The notes below the pieces were generated by a model. It saw only the letters and a list, made by a program, of their open reading frames with translations, searched no databases and was not told the DNA's origin. A stretch of DNA of 64,000 nucleotides from Mytilisepta virgata (Eukaryota; Mollusca; Bivalvia; Mytilida; Mytilidae): positions 13,968,001 to 14,032,000 of the forward strand of contig CM051515.1 of assembly GCA_028015205.1 (NCBI GenBank), given 5' to 3'. Positions 24,501 to 36,700 of the stretch are shown here, piece by piece. The position numbers and the translations under genes are program-made. Position 1 is the stretch's first letter. Each line of letters opens with the position of its first letter.

Positions 24501-26641
24501 TTTCCCTTGTTCCGATGCGCTCCACTCGGGGAAACCTGAATTTTAAAAACTTGTTGAAGATTTTCTGGTCTTCACTTTAAACTCGTGTAGGAACCTGTTA
24601 TTCTTGTAATCAATGCACAATACATACTGAAATTACACATGGCAAAGTACGTATCACATACCAAATCAATCAGAGTAACCAATATCAGCCAGAGGGCCGA
24701 AGGCCTGTGGGCTGATATTGGTCGAGGGTTAAAACGGAATGTGATACGGAGATTGATATGTATTGTTCATATAGTTCAACTGGAGACTTGATACAGCGCA
24801 ACTCCTTTAAATAAATTAAGATCATACTAGTATTTGTGAAGATTTATAAAAACGCGAATATGTTGAATACCTTAATTTTAATTGAAATTTAAATGGTTAT
24901 AAGTTTTTTCTGCATTTTGTTACACTAGACAACCAATGAGTACCTCCGTCGTGCAAATATCTATCTTTGTATTATTTTGGTTTCAGCCTTTTTTGGTCAT
25001 TTTGGCATTTTCATCTGCTTTTCTGCACCTTGGGTTATTGTTTCGGTTTTTGAGCATTTTTGTTTTTTCGTAGCACAGCTGCAAAAGAGGACAAATATAC
25101 TTAAGGAGCAAATCAAAAAACGAAATCCATTAGCCAGAGAAACCCGGGAAGACAAATGAACAACCACAAGCACAACAAATAAACACTGAAAACTAAAAAA
25201 TAATGAACAACACGAACCCTGGCCTATAAAAACCAGAAGTGATTTCAGGTGATCCGGAAGTGTAAGCAATTACTGCTCCGTATATGTCACCCGTCGTGAA
25301 GTTCAACAAAATCAGTCCGATGGAAGTGACAAATTGGTGGAGGTATATGAAATGTTTGGACAGTGGGAACAGGCCCAACATCATCTTAGATATTAGAACA
25401 CTGTAACGTTCAATCAGTTCGTGATGACGACTCTAAAATTCCCTAAGTGGTGACATCAACTTATCCCTGATAAAACCCTGGTTAAGAAGCTTTTGTGACA
25501 ACAGTAATCCTCTTGGAAAATTCGTAATTCGACAAAAAAGACTTTTATTAGTACATTTCTGTCGTATGGAAAATACAAGTTTTTTTTAACGTTTTCACCT
25601 TAATTTCTTTGAGCAACATGTTGTCTTATCTGAAATGTATTGTGCCTAGGACTAGTTATCACAGTCTGTTTAAAGACATGACCAATAAATCGTGAAGGGA
25701 AGTGCACTGAGATCCATTTTTCTGCAATGCCATTTGCCTTGTACCCATGTTTAAAACTACTGATTGATAAACCCATATTCGGAATGTCTCATGATTGTAG
25801 GTAGGTACATCTTCTGTCGTTTACCCAGCAGCAATGTTTGCTCCCAGAGTAGCGTCTAGAGGTGTACCTGTTGCGGAGTTTAATTTGGATACCACAGAAG
25901 TGACAGATGACTTGGGGTAAGATACAGATGCTTGTATTTACGGTAAAATACGAGTGTATTTAATACGATAAAAGACGAGTGTATGTATGGTAAAAGACGA
26001 GTGAATTTATGGAAAAAAGGAGTGTCATTACGATAAAAGACGAGTGAGTGGTAACTGAATGATGAGAAACCACACCAAACCATGCAGTATTGGAACTAAA
26101 TTAAACAGTTTTTATTGTTGTTGCTGAAGTAAACAGCTAGTTTGTTATTGTCTTCATGTTAAAAGTTGCTGAATATTTAGCAGCCACAAGCGTGAAGTTG
26201 GGTACACTTGTTATTTGCTGCATGGTAACCGCAATATGTGCCCCTTCTTGACTCATAAAGTGGCCACACATCAATAAAGTATCGTTATGGAGAGGCTTTC
26301 GCCATTCAAGCAAATATTAAGCTTTTATTACTTCGGTACCTTTTTAAAACAATTTAGCTTTGAGATAGTGAGGTCCATGTTGTTCAAGATTCCATACCAT
26401 TTAGTTTGTAATATACATATGTATGTTTTATATTTTAGTTTTAATTCATTTGTGTTGCTTAACCTTTATGTGTATATATGCAATTTGAATAAAAAATTAT
26501 ACATTTATTAAATTAAAGCCAACATTTTTTTAACCTTAGTTATCCACATTAGAATTTTGTTGTTTCAGATATCATTTCTCAGGACCAGCAGGGACATTTG
26601 TGCCACAAGCATTAGAAAGACACCCATCAGAACCTAAATAA
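18537..26641 (+). CDS. SIRT5: NAD-dependent protein deacylase sirtuin-5, eight coding exons (5' end missing)
   Basis: Exons 18537-18692, 19356-19454, 19901-20027, 21159-21246, 22265-22318, 23204-23327, 25801-25916 and 26569-26641 have GT-AG borders and compatible phases, and end at TAA. From the Met at 18561 they give 270 residues; eight more codons precede it in frame. Visible motifs are the NAD-binding [22 protein letters not shown] with the Tyr63/Arg66 pair that defines SIRT5 preference for succinyl, malonyl and glutaryl lysine, TQNIDELH, catalytic His119 in ELHG, zinc cysteines CTKC (127, 130) and CKKDSC (168, 173), and [14 protein letters not shown]. These follow vertebrate SIRT5 residue by residue. 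The family acts mainly in mitochondria, removing acidic acyl groups from metabolic enzymes. The leader peptide should be in an upstream exon not found here. Introns hold several transposon fragments, but the coding sequence looks intact. Confidence 0.95.
19210..19319. repeat. Foldback element in SIRT5 intron 1
   Basis: The outer arms ACATGCCATTTTTCATATCA and TGATACGAAAAACAGCATGT pair with few mismatches. The centre carries TCAGCCCTCGG and CTCGGGCTGA, which also pair. It is related in style to the hairpin at 24644-24757. Confidence 0.6.
20270..20790 (+). pseudogene. Retroelement RT C-terminus plus 3' tail in SIRT5 intron 3
   Basis: An open frame reads [50 protein letters not shown]. It is followed by the non-coding tail CCATATACGGAGCAGG and TTGTTGTGCTTGTGGTTGTT. 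This is the best-preserved copy of the family also seen at 8310 and, in reverse, at 25060. It is 5'-truncated and not functional. Confidence 0.75.
21955..22215 (-). mobile_element. RUDI-like SINE in SIRT5 intron 4
   Basis: Inverted full-length-looking copy ending 49 bases before the acceptor of SIRT5 exon 5. It starts with TTTTTAGTTTTAGTTGGGG and ends with the tRNA head (ACCACTCGGCCATCGATGCC). Confidence 0.8.
22565..22830 (+). mobile_element. Second tRNA-headed SINE family, copy 2
   Basis: It contains GATTGTCTCGTGGTAGCATG, box B GGTTCGATCTCC, CATTTAGGAGTAAGC, GGTCGGCTCGGAGTCATT, TTAAAGATCCGTCTC and GTGTCGGTCTTGTACAAA, the same block order as at 15425. It lies in SIRT5 intron 5. Confidence 0.75.
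23625..23700 (+). pseudogene. tRNA-like sequence (tRNA pseudogene or SINE head)
   Basis: TTAGCTCAGTTGGTAGAGC is an excellent A box and D-arm. GGTTTGATCCC is a B box with one change from the consensus. The anticodon and acceptor stems do not form, so a working tRNA is unlikely. Confidence 0.55.
24436..24592. repeat. Foldback element in SIRT5 intron 6
   Basis: The left arm ACTCGTTCAAAAGTGAATAA, continuing GGAAAATCTTCAACTCG and TTTTTAAAATTCAG, pairs with the right arm CTGAATTTTAAAAA, TTGAAGATTTTC, CTTCACTTTAAACTCGT. The loop is about 45 bases. Confidence 0.75.
24644..24757. repeat. Foldback element with ACCAATATCAGCC arms
   Basis: GTATCACAT pairs with ATGTGATAC, and ACCAATATCAGCC pairs perfectly with GGCTGATATTGGT, around a loop containing GGGCCGAAGGCC, itself palindromic. 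Likely a small MITE. Confidence 0.7.
25060..25510 (-). pseudogene. Retroelement RT C-terminus and tail, inverted copy
   Basis: On the minus strand this is the counterpart of 20270-20790: the coding part lies around 25510-25350 (AAGCTTCTTAACCAGGGTTT, then ATGATGTTGG), and the tail runs down to 25060. It lies in the intron before SIRT5 exon 7. Confidence 0.75.
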
Positions 26642-26829
26642 CCACATTCCTTAAATAATATGACTATAAACATAAAAGACATGCACTCCTTTGATGTTGC
26701 TACTTGTAATTGCTTATCATATGTATTATTTTGATTTCTGAAATACTAATTTACTGGTTGTGCTCATTTAAAAGACACTAGATTGTTATTTGAAGAAAGT
26801 CTGAAATTGATAATATACAGGTTTGACCA

Positions 26830-27214
26830 TTAAGGATGATCGCTGGACTAATAGGAAATAAACAGGATTTGAAATAGGTGTTTTAGTTTGAGAGAACAAA
26901 TAAGCAAGAAAAAAGATATAGGTTCATGTGTTCATTTTAGAGCTATAAGGCCTTGAAAATTTGCAGGAAATGGGTTTTCTCTGGATTTTACATTGTCTTT
27001 GCATTGACAACTTCAGTCTCTCAAAGATGCATGAAAAAATAAAAAGGATTTCAAAAAATTTTGTCAAATATCATTTTAAAGTATATATGATTGAATTATA
27101 AAAGAAAAAGTGGTGGTTCATGAGCAAAAAATTTCATGTTTAAGAAATGGATAAAACCCGAGGATTTCGAAAATCTGACAAAAAGACCAAAACATGACCA
27201 GCGAGCATCCTTAA
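26830..27214 (+). mobile_element. TTAA-flanked MITE, full-length copy in the SIRT5 3' region
   Basis: Terminal inverted repeats TTAAGGATGATCGCTGG and CCAGCGAGCATCCTTAA bound a 385-bp AT-rich non-coding interior. Related copies lie at 45243-45484 (internally deleted) and 57275-57684 (inverted). TTAA at both ends fits piggyBac-type target duplication, but the superfamily is inference. Confidence 0.8.
26857..26862 (+). terminator. First AATAAA after the SIRT5 stop (inside the MITE)
   Basis: No AATAAA or ATTAAA was seen between the SIRT5 stop and this site, which belongs to the MITE at 26830-27214. Use as a polyadenylation signal is inference. Confidence 0.3.
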
Positions 27215-27406
27215 GGCAAATAGTTCATTACTACACAACAAATCTGGTCAAGTGTGTTCCTTGTTGAAAGTGTGTGACAGCACAGGAAGGAGTGCTTATA
27301 TTTTTTTATTTATTTTGTGTGTATTAAATAATATAAAATTTAAAACATTGCAAAGAATACCAGTGAGTTGTGAGATTTTTCTGTTGGTTGTGACTTAATA
27401 TAAAAC

Positions 27407-27412
27407 AATAAA
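27407..27412 (+). terminator. Candidate SIRT5 polyadenylation signal
   Basis: AATAAA within ACAATAAAAG, about 770 bases after the stop codon and beyond the MITE, followed by T-rich sequence. It is an alternative to 26857. Confidence 0.3.
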
Positions 27413-27824
27413 AGTATTTTTACTTTTTTTTTAACTTTCTACCTCTTTTGTATTGTGTTGAAGCAGTGTGCTCTTATGTGTTCAGTTATGGTGTATGAAA
27501 TACTCGGGACAACTTCACACATGTTTACAGTATTTTTTTAAAAACGATATTCAGCCAGAATGATAATGTAAAATTTCACAAACCCTGTCAGTATTTTTCC
27601 AATTTCATACATCTTTTTACTGGAAAGTTATCTAACGTTTATCTTGATGTGCCCTTTGACTTTTTATGTGTGTGTTTTCTTATCTTGTAGTGCTTTTAAA
27701 CACATTGGTCTTCTACAAAATGGAATTATTTTGTTTTTCCTTGATTAGAATCCCTGTGACTACAGCAACAATCACTTAGACAATTTTTATAATTAATCTC
27801 TAATTCATAACAACATGTTATGGT

Positions 27825-28024
27825 TTTGTTTAGTTGGTGTTTTACGCCGTTTTCAGCACATTTGGCTATTTCGCGGCAGCCAGTTTTTATTTGTTGAGGA
27901 AGCCGGAGTACCCGGAGAGAACCACCGACCTTCGGTAGGAAAATTGGCAATCCTCAGTGTTGACAGGCTAGTGATCATTAGTAGTCATGACGACCTACCT
28001 AGACCACTCGGCCACCGAGGCCCC
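27825..28024 (-). mobile_element. RUDI-like SINE lacking its box B segment
   Basis: The tail, body and outer head are present, but the sequence jumps from GGCAATCCT to CAGTGTTGACAGG. It thus lacks about 65 bases that hold box B in other copies. Without box B it could not be transcribed by Pol III. Confidence 0.75.
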
Positions 28025-28029
28025 ACAGG

Positions 28030-28734
28030 TTATGGTTAAATTACTACTATATTCCGATATTGGGGGAATGATTCAATGGAATAATTCCCTTGTGAATTGT
28101 GTGACTGTATTATCCCATTTAGGTTGCACAATCTGTTCCGAAAAATTTTGGCTATGAAAGAGATTTAAAAACCAGTTAAGAGCGGATATTGCAGCTATAC
28201 TATAGGAAAATCACATTCCTGAAATTTTGAAATTACGCAGAATGGGAAAATTTAACATTATAAATTGATATGCATGAGATATAAGAAGGCGTGTTAATTA
28301 AACATTGTAAGTGAACTTGGTGATTGCTGTTTTGATTTTAGGGATCATATTCATTATATGGCTGTCTTTTGACAATGAAACTGAGTGGAGCTTTCTTCTT
28401 GAAAATTTGGAATTATGTCAAATGTTTCTCTTGTTCCATATTTAAAGCCATGAGCTCATTTTCAAATAAACAATCATAGCATACACCATGTAGCCAATAT
28501 AATCTTGTAAAATATTACAGGAAATATAGTCAGGCTTTCCTTCATATTGTCAAAATAAACAACAAACCAGAAGACCAGTTTAATTATTAAAGTCTCAAAG
28601 GCTTACTCAAGAATCAATGAAAATAATGGGTACCTATAAAACCAGTTTAATCTCGCCATTGTTCAGTGTCTGTACCAAGTCAGACTATCCTGACTCTCTG
28701 TTTTGTTTGTGTATTGTGCTCCTTTTTTAATCCC
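28030..28734. other. Non-coding stretch, nothing recognised
   Basis: AT-rich sequence between a SINE and a modular repeat. No exon or RNA gene recognised. Confidence 0.4.
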
Positions 28735-29110
28735 CATCCACGAATGTCGATAGGGCATATAGAGTTATCCTTGTCCGTCCGTCTGTATGTACGTCCAAAC
28801 TATGTGGTTAAGTTTTGCATTAAGATTCATTTCTTTGGAACTAAGCATAGTGTATCAATGAAACTTCATCAGTGGATGTGCCTTTGGTAGTACTGAGCAG
28901 TCATACAATAATTGGTTCATTATGACCTACATTTTATGCTTGAGCGACTCTGGTTAAGTTTTGCGTTTAGGTTCATTTCTTTGGAACTAAGCAGTGTATC
29001 AATGAAACTTCATCAGTGGAAGTGCCTTGGGTAGTACTGAGCAGTCGTACAATAAGTGGGTCATTGTGACCTACATTTTACGCTTGACCGACTCTGCTTA
29101 AGTTTTATAT
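28735..29110 (-). repeat. Modular repeat with GTCC-rich head, about two and a half modules
   Basis: GTCCGTCCGTCTGTATGTACGTCC heads modules that repeat GGTTAAGTTTTGC, TTCATTTCTTTGGAACTAAG, GTATCAATGAAACTTCATCA and TAGTACTGAGCAGTC with a period near 150-165 bp. It has the same architecture as 7255-7905 with the microsatellite at the other end, but no shared module sequence. Confidence 0.65.
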
Positions 29111-32100
29111 TACAGACACAATTTCTAGTATTGTCTGGGATTCAGTCTGTTGGGTGGCATCAACTGATTGGTATTTTATTGTTAATTTTTGAACTGGTTG
29201 GGCCATGGAAAATTTATTAACAAGTCTTAACAGGTTAAAGAGTTTAATAGAATAAACTTAATATAATTATGCACATGTACTAAATAATCAATGTAAGCTT
29301 TATAATTGACTTAATATTAAGCTTAATCTGATCTACATGTATCTAACAAAAAGTATATACCCTTACAAAAAGCATAAAGATATACAACTATAATTAGATA
29401 CCAAATTATTGCTATGGAAAAAGTATAATATAATAGTACCATTAGTCAGCATTCTTAACTATAAATTTATAAATTAATTATGTGCATTTATTATCGCAAC
29501 TCTACATTATCATAAGTTTTTTTTTTACTAAAATCTTCATTCTATTTAATTTTTTGCAATAATAAAAATTCTATCACATTTTTTTGCAATAATGAAAATT
29601 TTGAATTAATTTAAAAATTTCGAGTCTGATAATATTTACTGGTAACATCATTAAAAAGCTCACCCAACTGAGTCTAAAGTAGAATTGATTCTCAGTAAAT
29701 TTGATAAAAAATATCAAAGGGCAAAGTAGTCATAAGGGTTTGTTTGGCCCTTAATCATAAAACAATAGTGTACATACAAAATGTCTAGCCTCTGTTATTG
29801 TTTTAGACTGAAAACGTTTTAAAAGTCTAAGACATCATGGTAGATCTACATACACCTAAATAAAGGAAATATTGCACTTGTACAGCAGACACTAGTGACA
29901 CTTTTTATTTTTTATTTTAACAGGTCATTTCTGTCTTGTTTAAGCTTCACTGTCTTTATTTTTGAAGTTTCTGAGATTCAGAAAAAATTGAGATAACAAG
30001 ATATATTGCCTTGTAGTCAATTGAGACTGGTTAGGGACGACATCAAAAGTTCAATGTAGGGTAAAAAACTCAATTCACATAGTTTTTTTCACTGACCCTC
30101 CCCCTTCTTAATTTGGGAAAAATTGATTGACCAATATGGGCATATGCTTTGAGAGTATACTTTTTGTACCATGGTCCTGTTTTTCCTCAACAATGTATGT
30201 TTGTTCTGTATATTGACTTGGACATCACTTTTAAAAAATGTTGGAGAAAAGTGATGTGTATTTTTAGTATGCATCAAAAAAGACCCCCAATACTCTCGGC
30301 CAAAAATTTGCTTTCCGGTACGATTTGATGGCTTTTATTTTGCTTTAAAAGTCCAAACATATGGCCGAACTTGAATCCGAATTTTTCAATCTATAAATCG
30401 ATGTCGGATAACAAAATTTGCAGCGATTTTTACCCCCCACCCCCAAACTATTTGAATTAAGTTTTTTATCCGACATTGATCTTTTGATGTTGTCCCTTAA
30501 GACCTTTCATAAACGTTATGAATAATTACTGTTGTGTGCTGAACTGATCTAAACTTGTCCAAGGACCATTCACCCAAATTTTGGTCCCAATTGGCCCAGT
30601 GATGTCATTGGAAAAGATCTTTAAAGGAAACTTTACACCAGATGGGGACAGATGACAAATGCCAAGTGATGGTAATAGCTCACATGGCCTTATAGGCCAG
30701 GTGAGCTAAAAACGACCGGAATGGCCATTTAAAATCAAAAGTTTGTTACTAGTGAGACCGTCTATGTTTTTCTGGAACCAAGAAAAATTGACCCTAAAAA
30801 GTGTGCCAAATACATTCCACCAAACTTTCTTTCATGCCACTTTAATATAGATTAACCGGTATCATTTTTTGAGGTTTAGTGAAAATTTTCTGATTTGTTG
30901 ATACAAGATTTCAAATGTTTTGAAATTATTTTGCAATAAAATTGCACCTTGTTGAATAGTTAAAATCTGGTTTCCATGAAAACCGCAAAAATTGATATTC
31001 AACAAAATAAAATGAATCTGTAGTATTATAAAACCAAGTAAATATACATGTATTCGGATATCAAGTGTATCGGATGGAAAAATATCAAAACTAATCTCTC
31101 ATTTGAGACTGTGTAGGTGGGTGAGCTTATTAATATCAATTTCTTTAATTTTATATTTGTGAATACAGAGGATTCTCATTATCTCTCATTCCTTTATATC
31201 AAATTTCCTGATATCAAAAAGTGATCTGGTGGTCGATAGAAAATACTTTAACACCTTACACCTTTTATCTTAAACAACCAATAATCTTCATTGTATTGAT
31301 TCCCAAAATTCTGAAATTTCTGAAAAGTCAGGCTATCGAGATCAAAAACAAGATCTGCCTAGTCCTGACCAATCTTGATTGACTGGGAGACACTATGTCT
31401 CACTTTGTTCTTGTTATCTTGATTTTGCTGGAAAATATGATGATGCAAAAAAAATCAATACAAAGTCATACCAACAAGACCAAAGTGGCCATTAAAAAGA
31501 AAATATCAGTTAGGCCACAATAAAATATGCATGTTTCCTATTTCATCAAAATTAAAAATAGGGTAGGTACATGTAGGTAGGCAAAACATTTTAACGTGAC
31601 AAGCCATTTTCTTTTTTTATCCTTGATTACTGGTGCTCTTATTACTTCCATGTAGAAATGGTGACATCAAGTGCTTTCAAGGATTACATGCATTCTAAAG
31701 GAAAAATCGTACCAGAAATGATGAAAATTCTGGGGACTGAAATTTTGGAAGTTTTTTGTTTATAAAATGTTCAGGGTTGTTCGGAAAACCGGGAAAACAT
31801 ATACTTTATTTTGGTGTAACCAGTGCTTAATTCTGATATCTCAAAATAAAATTGATTTTGACAATCTGATCACGAAGAGAGTCAACTGCACCAGATTAGT
31901 TTGACTGTTTTCACTGGCATACAAGGAGATCAAATAAAGTAATTCTTTATGTTAACCTTGATTTCCATATTTCAATTATCAACAACAAAATAAAATAAAT
32001 AATTATTGCACAATAATTGTAAATAATATGAACACAAATTTTATAACAATAATTAATAAAATATATTTGTTATGAAAACAATAATGTGTTAAATAGTAAA

Positions 32101-33453
32101 CAAAAAAAAACTAATATCAAGGTTGTTTTAGCTAGTTTGATCAAAAGTTCAATTGGCCAATTCAAATTAATTAATAAATTTTCATCCCAATCCACCAATT
32201 GAAAATGGTCCCATCTCTGAAAATAAGTGGAAATGCCGACAGTTCCGAAGGACATTTTACTTTGTGTAATAAAGAAATCATTGAGGACAATTCAAAACGG
32301 TAAAACCAGAATTTGGTTAAAAGCAAAATAAAATTGTCCAAATTTTCTCAATTTTAATGAAGTTTCAAGTTTGGAATTTTAAATTTTTTTCCAGAGCTTT
32401 AAAAACATTTTTCACTAAATTCCTCTTGTAATTTCTGGCTACAACTGGGAGTCGAAATTAAAATAAATCCATTCCAAACCCCACTATTCCTGATCAGCAC
32501 AGATGAAAATTTACAAATTAATTTTAATTGGCAATTAGATGTAGCACTTTTCTGTTTATTAACTTATAACTGTGCACTAATTTTCAACCAATGAACACCA
32601 ATTATTTGCACTGCATAAAAAAACAAATAATATACAATTTTGTACTGTGCATATTTACCCAGTAATATACACAGTGAACAGCATTCATTAACAATTCTTT
32701 GATATATACATACGTACATGAATGTGTATCAGTTTTCTTTAAAGAAATCAGCTTAAAAATCATGATTGAGCTACAGGAATTATAGCCTGAGCATAACAAA
32801 TAAGAAAGTCCATTTACAAAATGTACAACCAGAAGTGCTGGAAAGACAGTACAATTGTTTTATTTCTAATTCAATGTGCAACAAAAACTAACAACTGAAA
32901 TGTTCGCTGAAGTATTTTTAGTATATACATGTAATTGCACAGTGAACAAATGGTATAACTTTTTATGTCAAGAAAGAATTGTTTTTCCTTGTACAATTCA
33001 AATACATAAGATACAATTTTTTTTTATGTCAAAATGGAATATTACAAGTGGTCAGACAATATTAGACGTGATTTTGTCTAAAAAATATGTTACAATTAAA
33101 TTTTACTTCAAATCTGTGTTTTTTAATAAAATTAATATTTTTTTAATACAATATTCTTGTACCATTTTGTTATATTCCGACAAAATTATAGTTTAAGAAT
33201 TTTGTCATAATATAACATATCATTAATTTTCTAACAGACCTGTGATAACTCTAGATCTCTACGCAGATTATATAATTTACATATGTTTTTTGTGTCAACA
33301 TGATGTCCTCTACCAAATGTAGCATAATTACAAAATATATACCAATTAACAATTTTAAATACATGTAAGTAATGATTAAAATTCCCTCAACCTGGTCCCA
33401 TGAGAGCATCCATAAAAGCTCAACACCAAGATAATCTGCAGCAACCCAGTCTA
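29111..33453. other. Intergenic stretch between the convergent SIRT5 and ORP5/8 genes
   Basis: Very AT-rich. It contains a degraded relative of the GCAATAAT MITE (about 29470-29640) and a repeat tail at about 30505-30715 ending GGCCAGGTGAGCTAAAAAC. On the minus strand AATAAA (32864-32859) is a possible poly(A) signal for the ORP5/8 gene, about 590 bases past its stop. No other gene recognised. Confidence 0.45.
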
Positions 33454-33795
33454 TTATCTGAAAAGCCACTGTAGTATTATCTGGGACAATAAAACCACAG
33501 CAAGAATGATCCAATGTGATCCCTGCGAACTGTCCTGGTGTACCGTAGATAGACTGGAGATCTTGTTGTTAAGAGTCTTAATACTGTCTTTTATTTCTCG
33601 CTGACATTCTATTAAAGGCTGTAACTGATTGGCAATAGATTCCTCTGTCAATCTGTTCCGCTGACCAGAACACGATCTCTGTATTCTACGATCTGTAAAA
33701 GATTCTACTATGTGAGATTTTGCTATGTATGTAAATAAAAGCTGTCTGAATGACATCAAGGAGAATTTCCCTTCATCACTGATTAGACCTGCCAC
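33454..33795 (-). other. OSBPL8: ORP5/8 last exon with C-terminal ER anchor
   Basis: 113 codons. After a predicted coiled-coil region ([20 protein letters not shown]) it ends in [20 protein letters not shown], a single tail-anchor transmembrane helix. This is the feature that separates ORP5/8 from soluble ORPs. The exon opens after a TTTGTAATGTACAG acceptor in phase 0. Confidence 0.9.
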
Positions 33796-36700
33796 CTGTA
33801 CATTACAAAACTTATTACCCTTTTTTTCGTTAAAAAATCAGCTTTATAAAATTATAAAGCTCAAAAAGAAAAATCCAGTTACAATTAACTGGCTTGCTCT
33901 AACAAAAAGATAGTTCTGTGTCGAGTGTTAAATGTCATTTTAGAAATCTTTGAGCAAGTTACTGAATATAAATATACTCGTGAAATTTACAAGTTGGATT
34001 ATGTACAATCTCAAAATGTGTTAAGAAAAAAATGTAATGATGGTTACTTTACTGTTGTATATTTTGAACAAAGACTAGCTATCTTGAATGTGTGTTAAGC
34101 ATGGGCTATATGATTTCAGACCATGAAATATAAAATTAAATTTCAGATAAATTTCAAAAAGGGAAAATAAGGTTAACTTTTACAGTATTTAAGTAAGGCA
34201 GCCATACTGGTTGGCCGGAGGGAGCATTAACTACAATTCTTAAAGAAAATGACCTGTGCACCATTGCTGCCATGCATGCCCCATGGTTTCATACAGGGTC
34301 TCTATGCGAATTTCCCAGTGGGCTTGTGTTAAACAAGTTCAACTGTTGTGGCAATCGACAGATATAATTCTGAAAGAGGCCTACATCAAGACCATTGCTG
34401 CCAAGTTTAAATCAATTCAGTGGTTTCAAACAGGATAATTAAAATTCAAATAAATAATGATAAATACAGATGTCAGACAGGATGATAGCAACACTTCTTG
34501 ACCAGGTGAGCTAAAACTCCTTTAATGTACAAAAGCTCTTGTAAATTTCTTGCAGAAGCATCTCAGATTACAATCGAAGAACATACTTTTTACAAGAACT
34601 TTCTCTGATGATTCGCTGTCCTGTTGTGGATCAACTTCTTCACTTTCGCTTTCCTCACCAACGACCTTTAACCTTCTGATCGAAGTGTTCCTTATCGATG
34701 CACTAAGGTTATCTGGTTGTTTCTCAAGACTCGTGATACTGCACGTTCTCACCACTGGAGTTCTGTGTCGAGTCCAAGTTTGGATTTTATAGTCTGCTTC
34801 ATACTGAAGCAAGTCATTACTCTCATCCCATGGCCTCATACTGTAATGTAAATAGTAGAGTACAACACTAACTCAAGCACATATGGTCTCCTACTGAAGT
34901 GTAATTACATGTATTCAAGACTAATACATACATGTACATTAGTCATGACTGTATATCCTTGTAAAATAAATATTACATTGTGTTTTTTTTTAGAAATGCA
35001 AAAATAAATTCTCTACCATAAAATATATAAAATCATTGTGACTCAAATGTAGCTGAACTGTGTTGTACTATAGATGATTAATTGTAAAATTTCATTAATA
35101 CATTACCATAGGTTTTGTTTGTTTGTTTAGTTGGGGTTTTACGTCGTTTTCAGCATATTTGGCTATTTCGCGGCGGCCAGTTTTTATTGGTGGAAGAAGC
35201 CGGAGTACCCAGAGAGAACCAGTGACCTTTGGTAGGAAAATTGACAATCCTTGTCAATTAAGATCGGAGTTGAACTCACCCCTCCACAGGTGAGATTCGA
35301 ACTCACAACCTTATTGTTGACAGGCTAGTGATCATTAGTAGTCATGACGAAAAACCTAGACCACTTGGCCACCAAGACCCCCCATAGGTTTTGTAATAAT
35401 ACACCTAAATGCAAAACTTTAATCAAAGTCATTCAAGCATAAAATTCAGGTTATGGTGACTCAATGTTTCTAAGTTGTGATATAATGTATGAGGCAACTA
35501 CAATTGTAAAAATATCATCAATACATTACCATACATTCTTTAATAATACATCTAAACGCAAAAATTTAATCAAAGTCACTCAAGCATAAAAGGTAGGTCA
35601 GGATAACTCATTTGTTGATGAGTTATGTTGTACTATATAAGATTATTGTAGTTGTGAAATATCATCAATATACTACCATAGGAAATATACCTGAATGCAC
35701 AAATTTTACCAGTTACTCAAGCATAAAATATAGGTCATGGTGCTCACTTTTGTTGTACTATATAAGATGAATGCACAGGTATAATATCATTGTATCATTG
35801 ATATGTCTCCATAGGTTTCTGAGAAAGGGACCTATATGCAAAAACTTAACCGAGACACTCACGCATGAAATGTGGGTCATAATGACGAAACTGTTAGAGA
35901 AATGCATCATATACTGTAAAAGGATTATACTGATGAAGTATCATTGATATAACACCTTGGATTCCTAGGATATAAAATTAAAGGCACAGCTTTATCGGAG
36001 CTGCTCAAGCATTAAATGTAGGTCAACGTGACCAAAATGTTGCTCTTCTGTGTTCAATCTTATAAGAGGGTTGTAGTGGTATATCATTGATATATCTATA
36101 TGGGTTTCTGAGAAATGGACATAAACATAAAAACTTTACCAAGCCAGATGGATGGACAGATGGACAAGGGTATATCTATACGCCACTTCCAGATGTATGG
36201 ACGTGGTATAAAAATGCCACATAGTAAAGATCACAAAATTTAAAAGCCTCACATTAAAATTTTTGTTTATACTGTTCTATTCCAATATGTTTCGAATCAC
36301 ATTATTGTCCATTGTTGAAGATTTGCAATAATAAATTAATGCAAAAACTTCAAAAATTACAGTGAACCTGTATTGCTCAGTGATATTCCTTCGAAATCCA
36401 CCACTTTGGTTACAAGGTTTAGATAGGACAATATCTTACTCTAAATATTTGTAGACCCAATCATTTGACAAGACATCCCTCTCAAACAATGACGGGATCC
36501 ATTCTTCCATTTTGGCTTTTCTTTCCTTGGCTTCCATTCTTTGTCTTTCTTCCAAGATGAATTTCTCCTCAGTAGCACCTTTCATATCAGAAGAAATCAC
36601 TGCATCACTTACGTTCTTCCACAATCTACAAATTAAAACAATTCCTCTACACTTTCAAAAATTGTTTCAGTTCATGTTTAAATAAACAGCTGCGCCATTA

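Noticed and set aside
32876..33196. 106-residue plus-strand ORF
   Set aside because: Composition of random AT-rich sequence, no motif, lies past the ORP5/8 stop.
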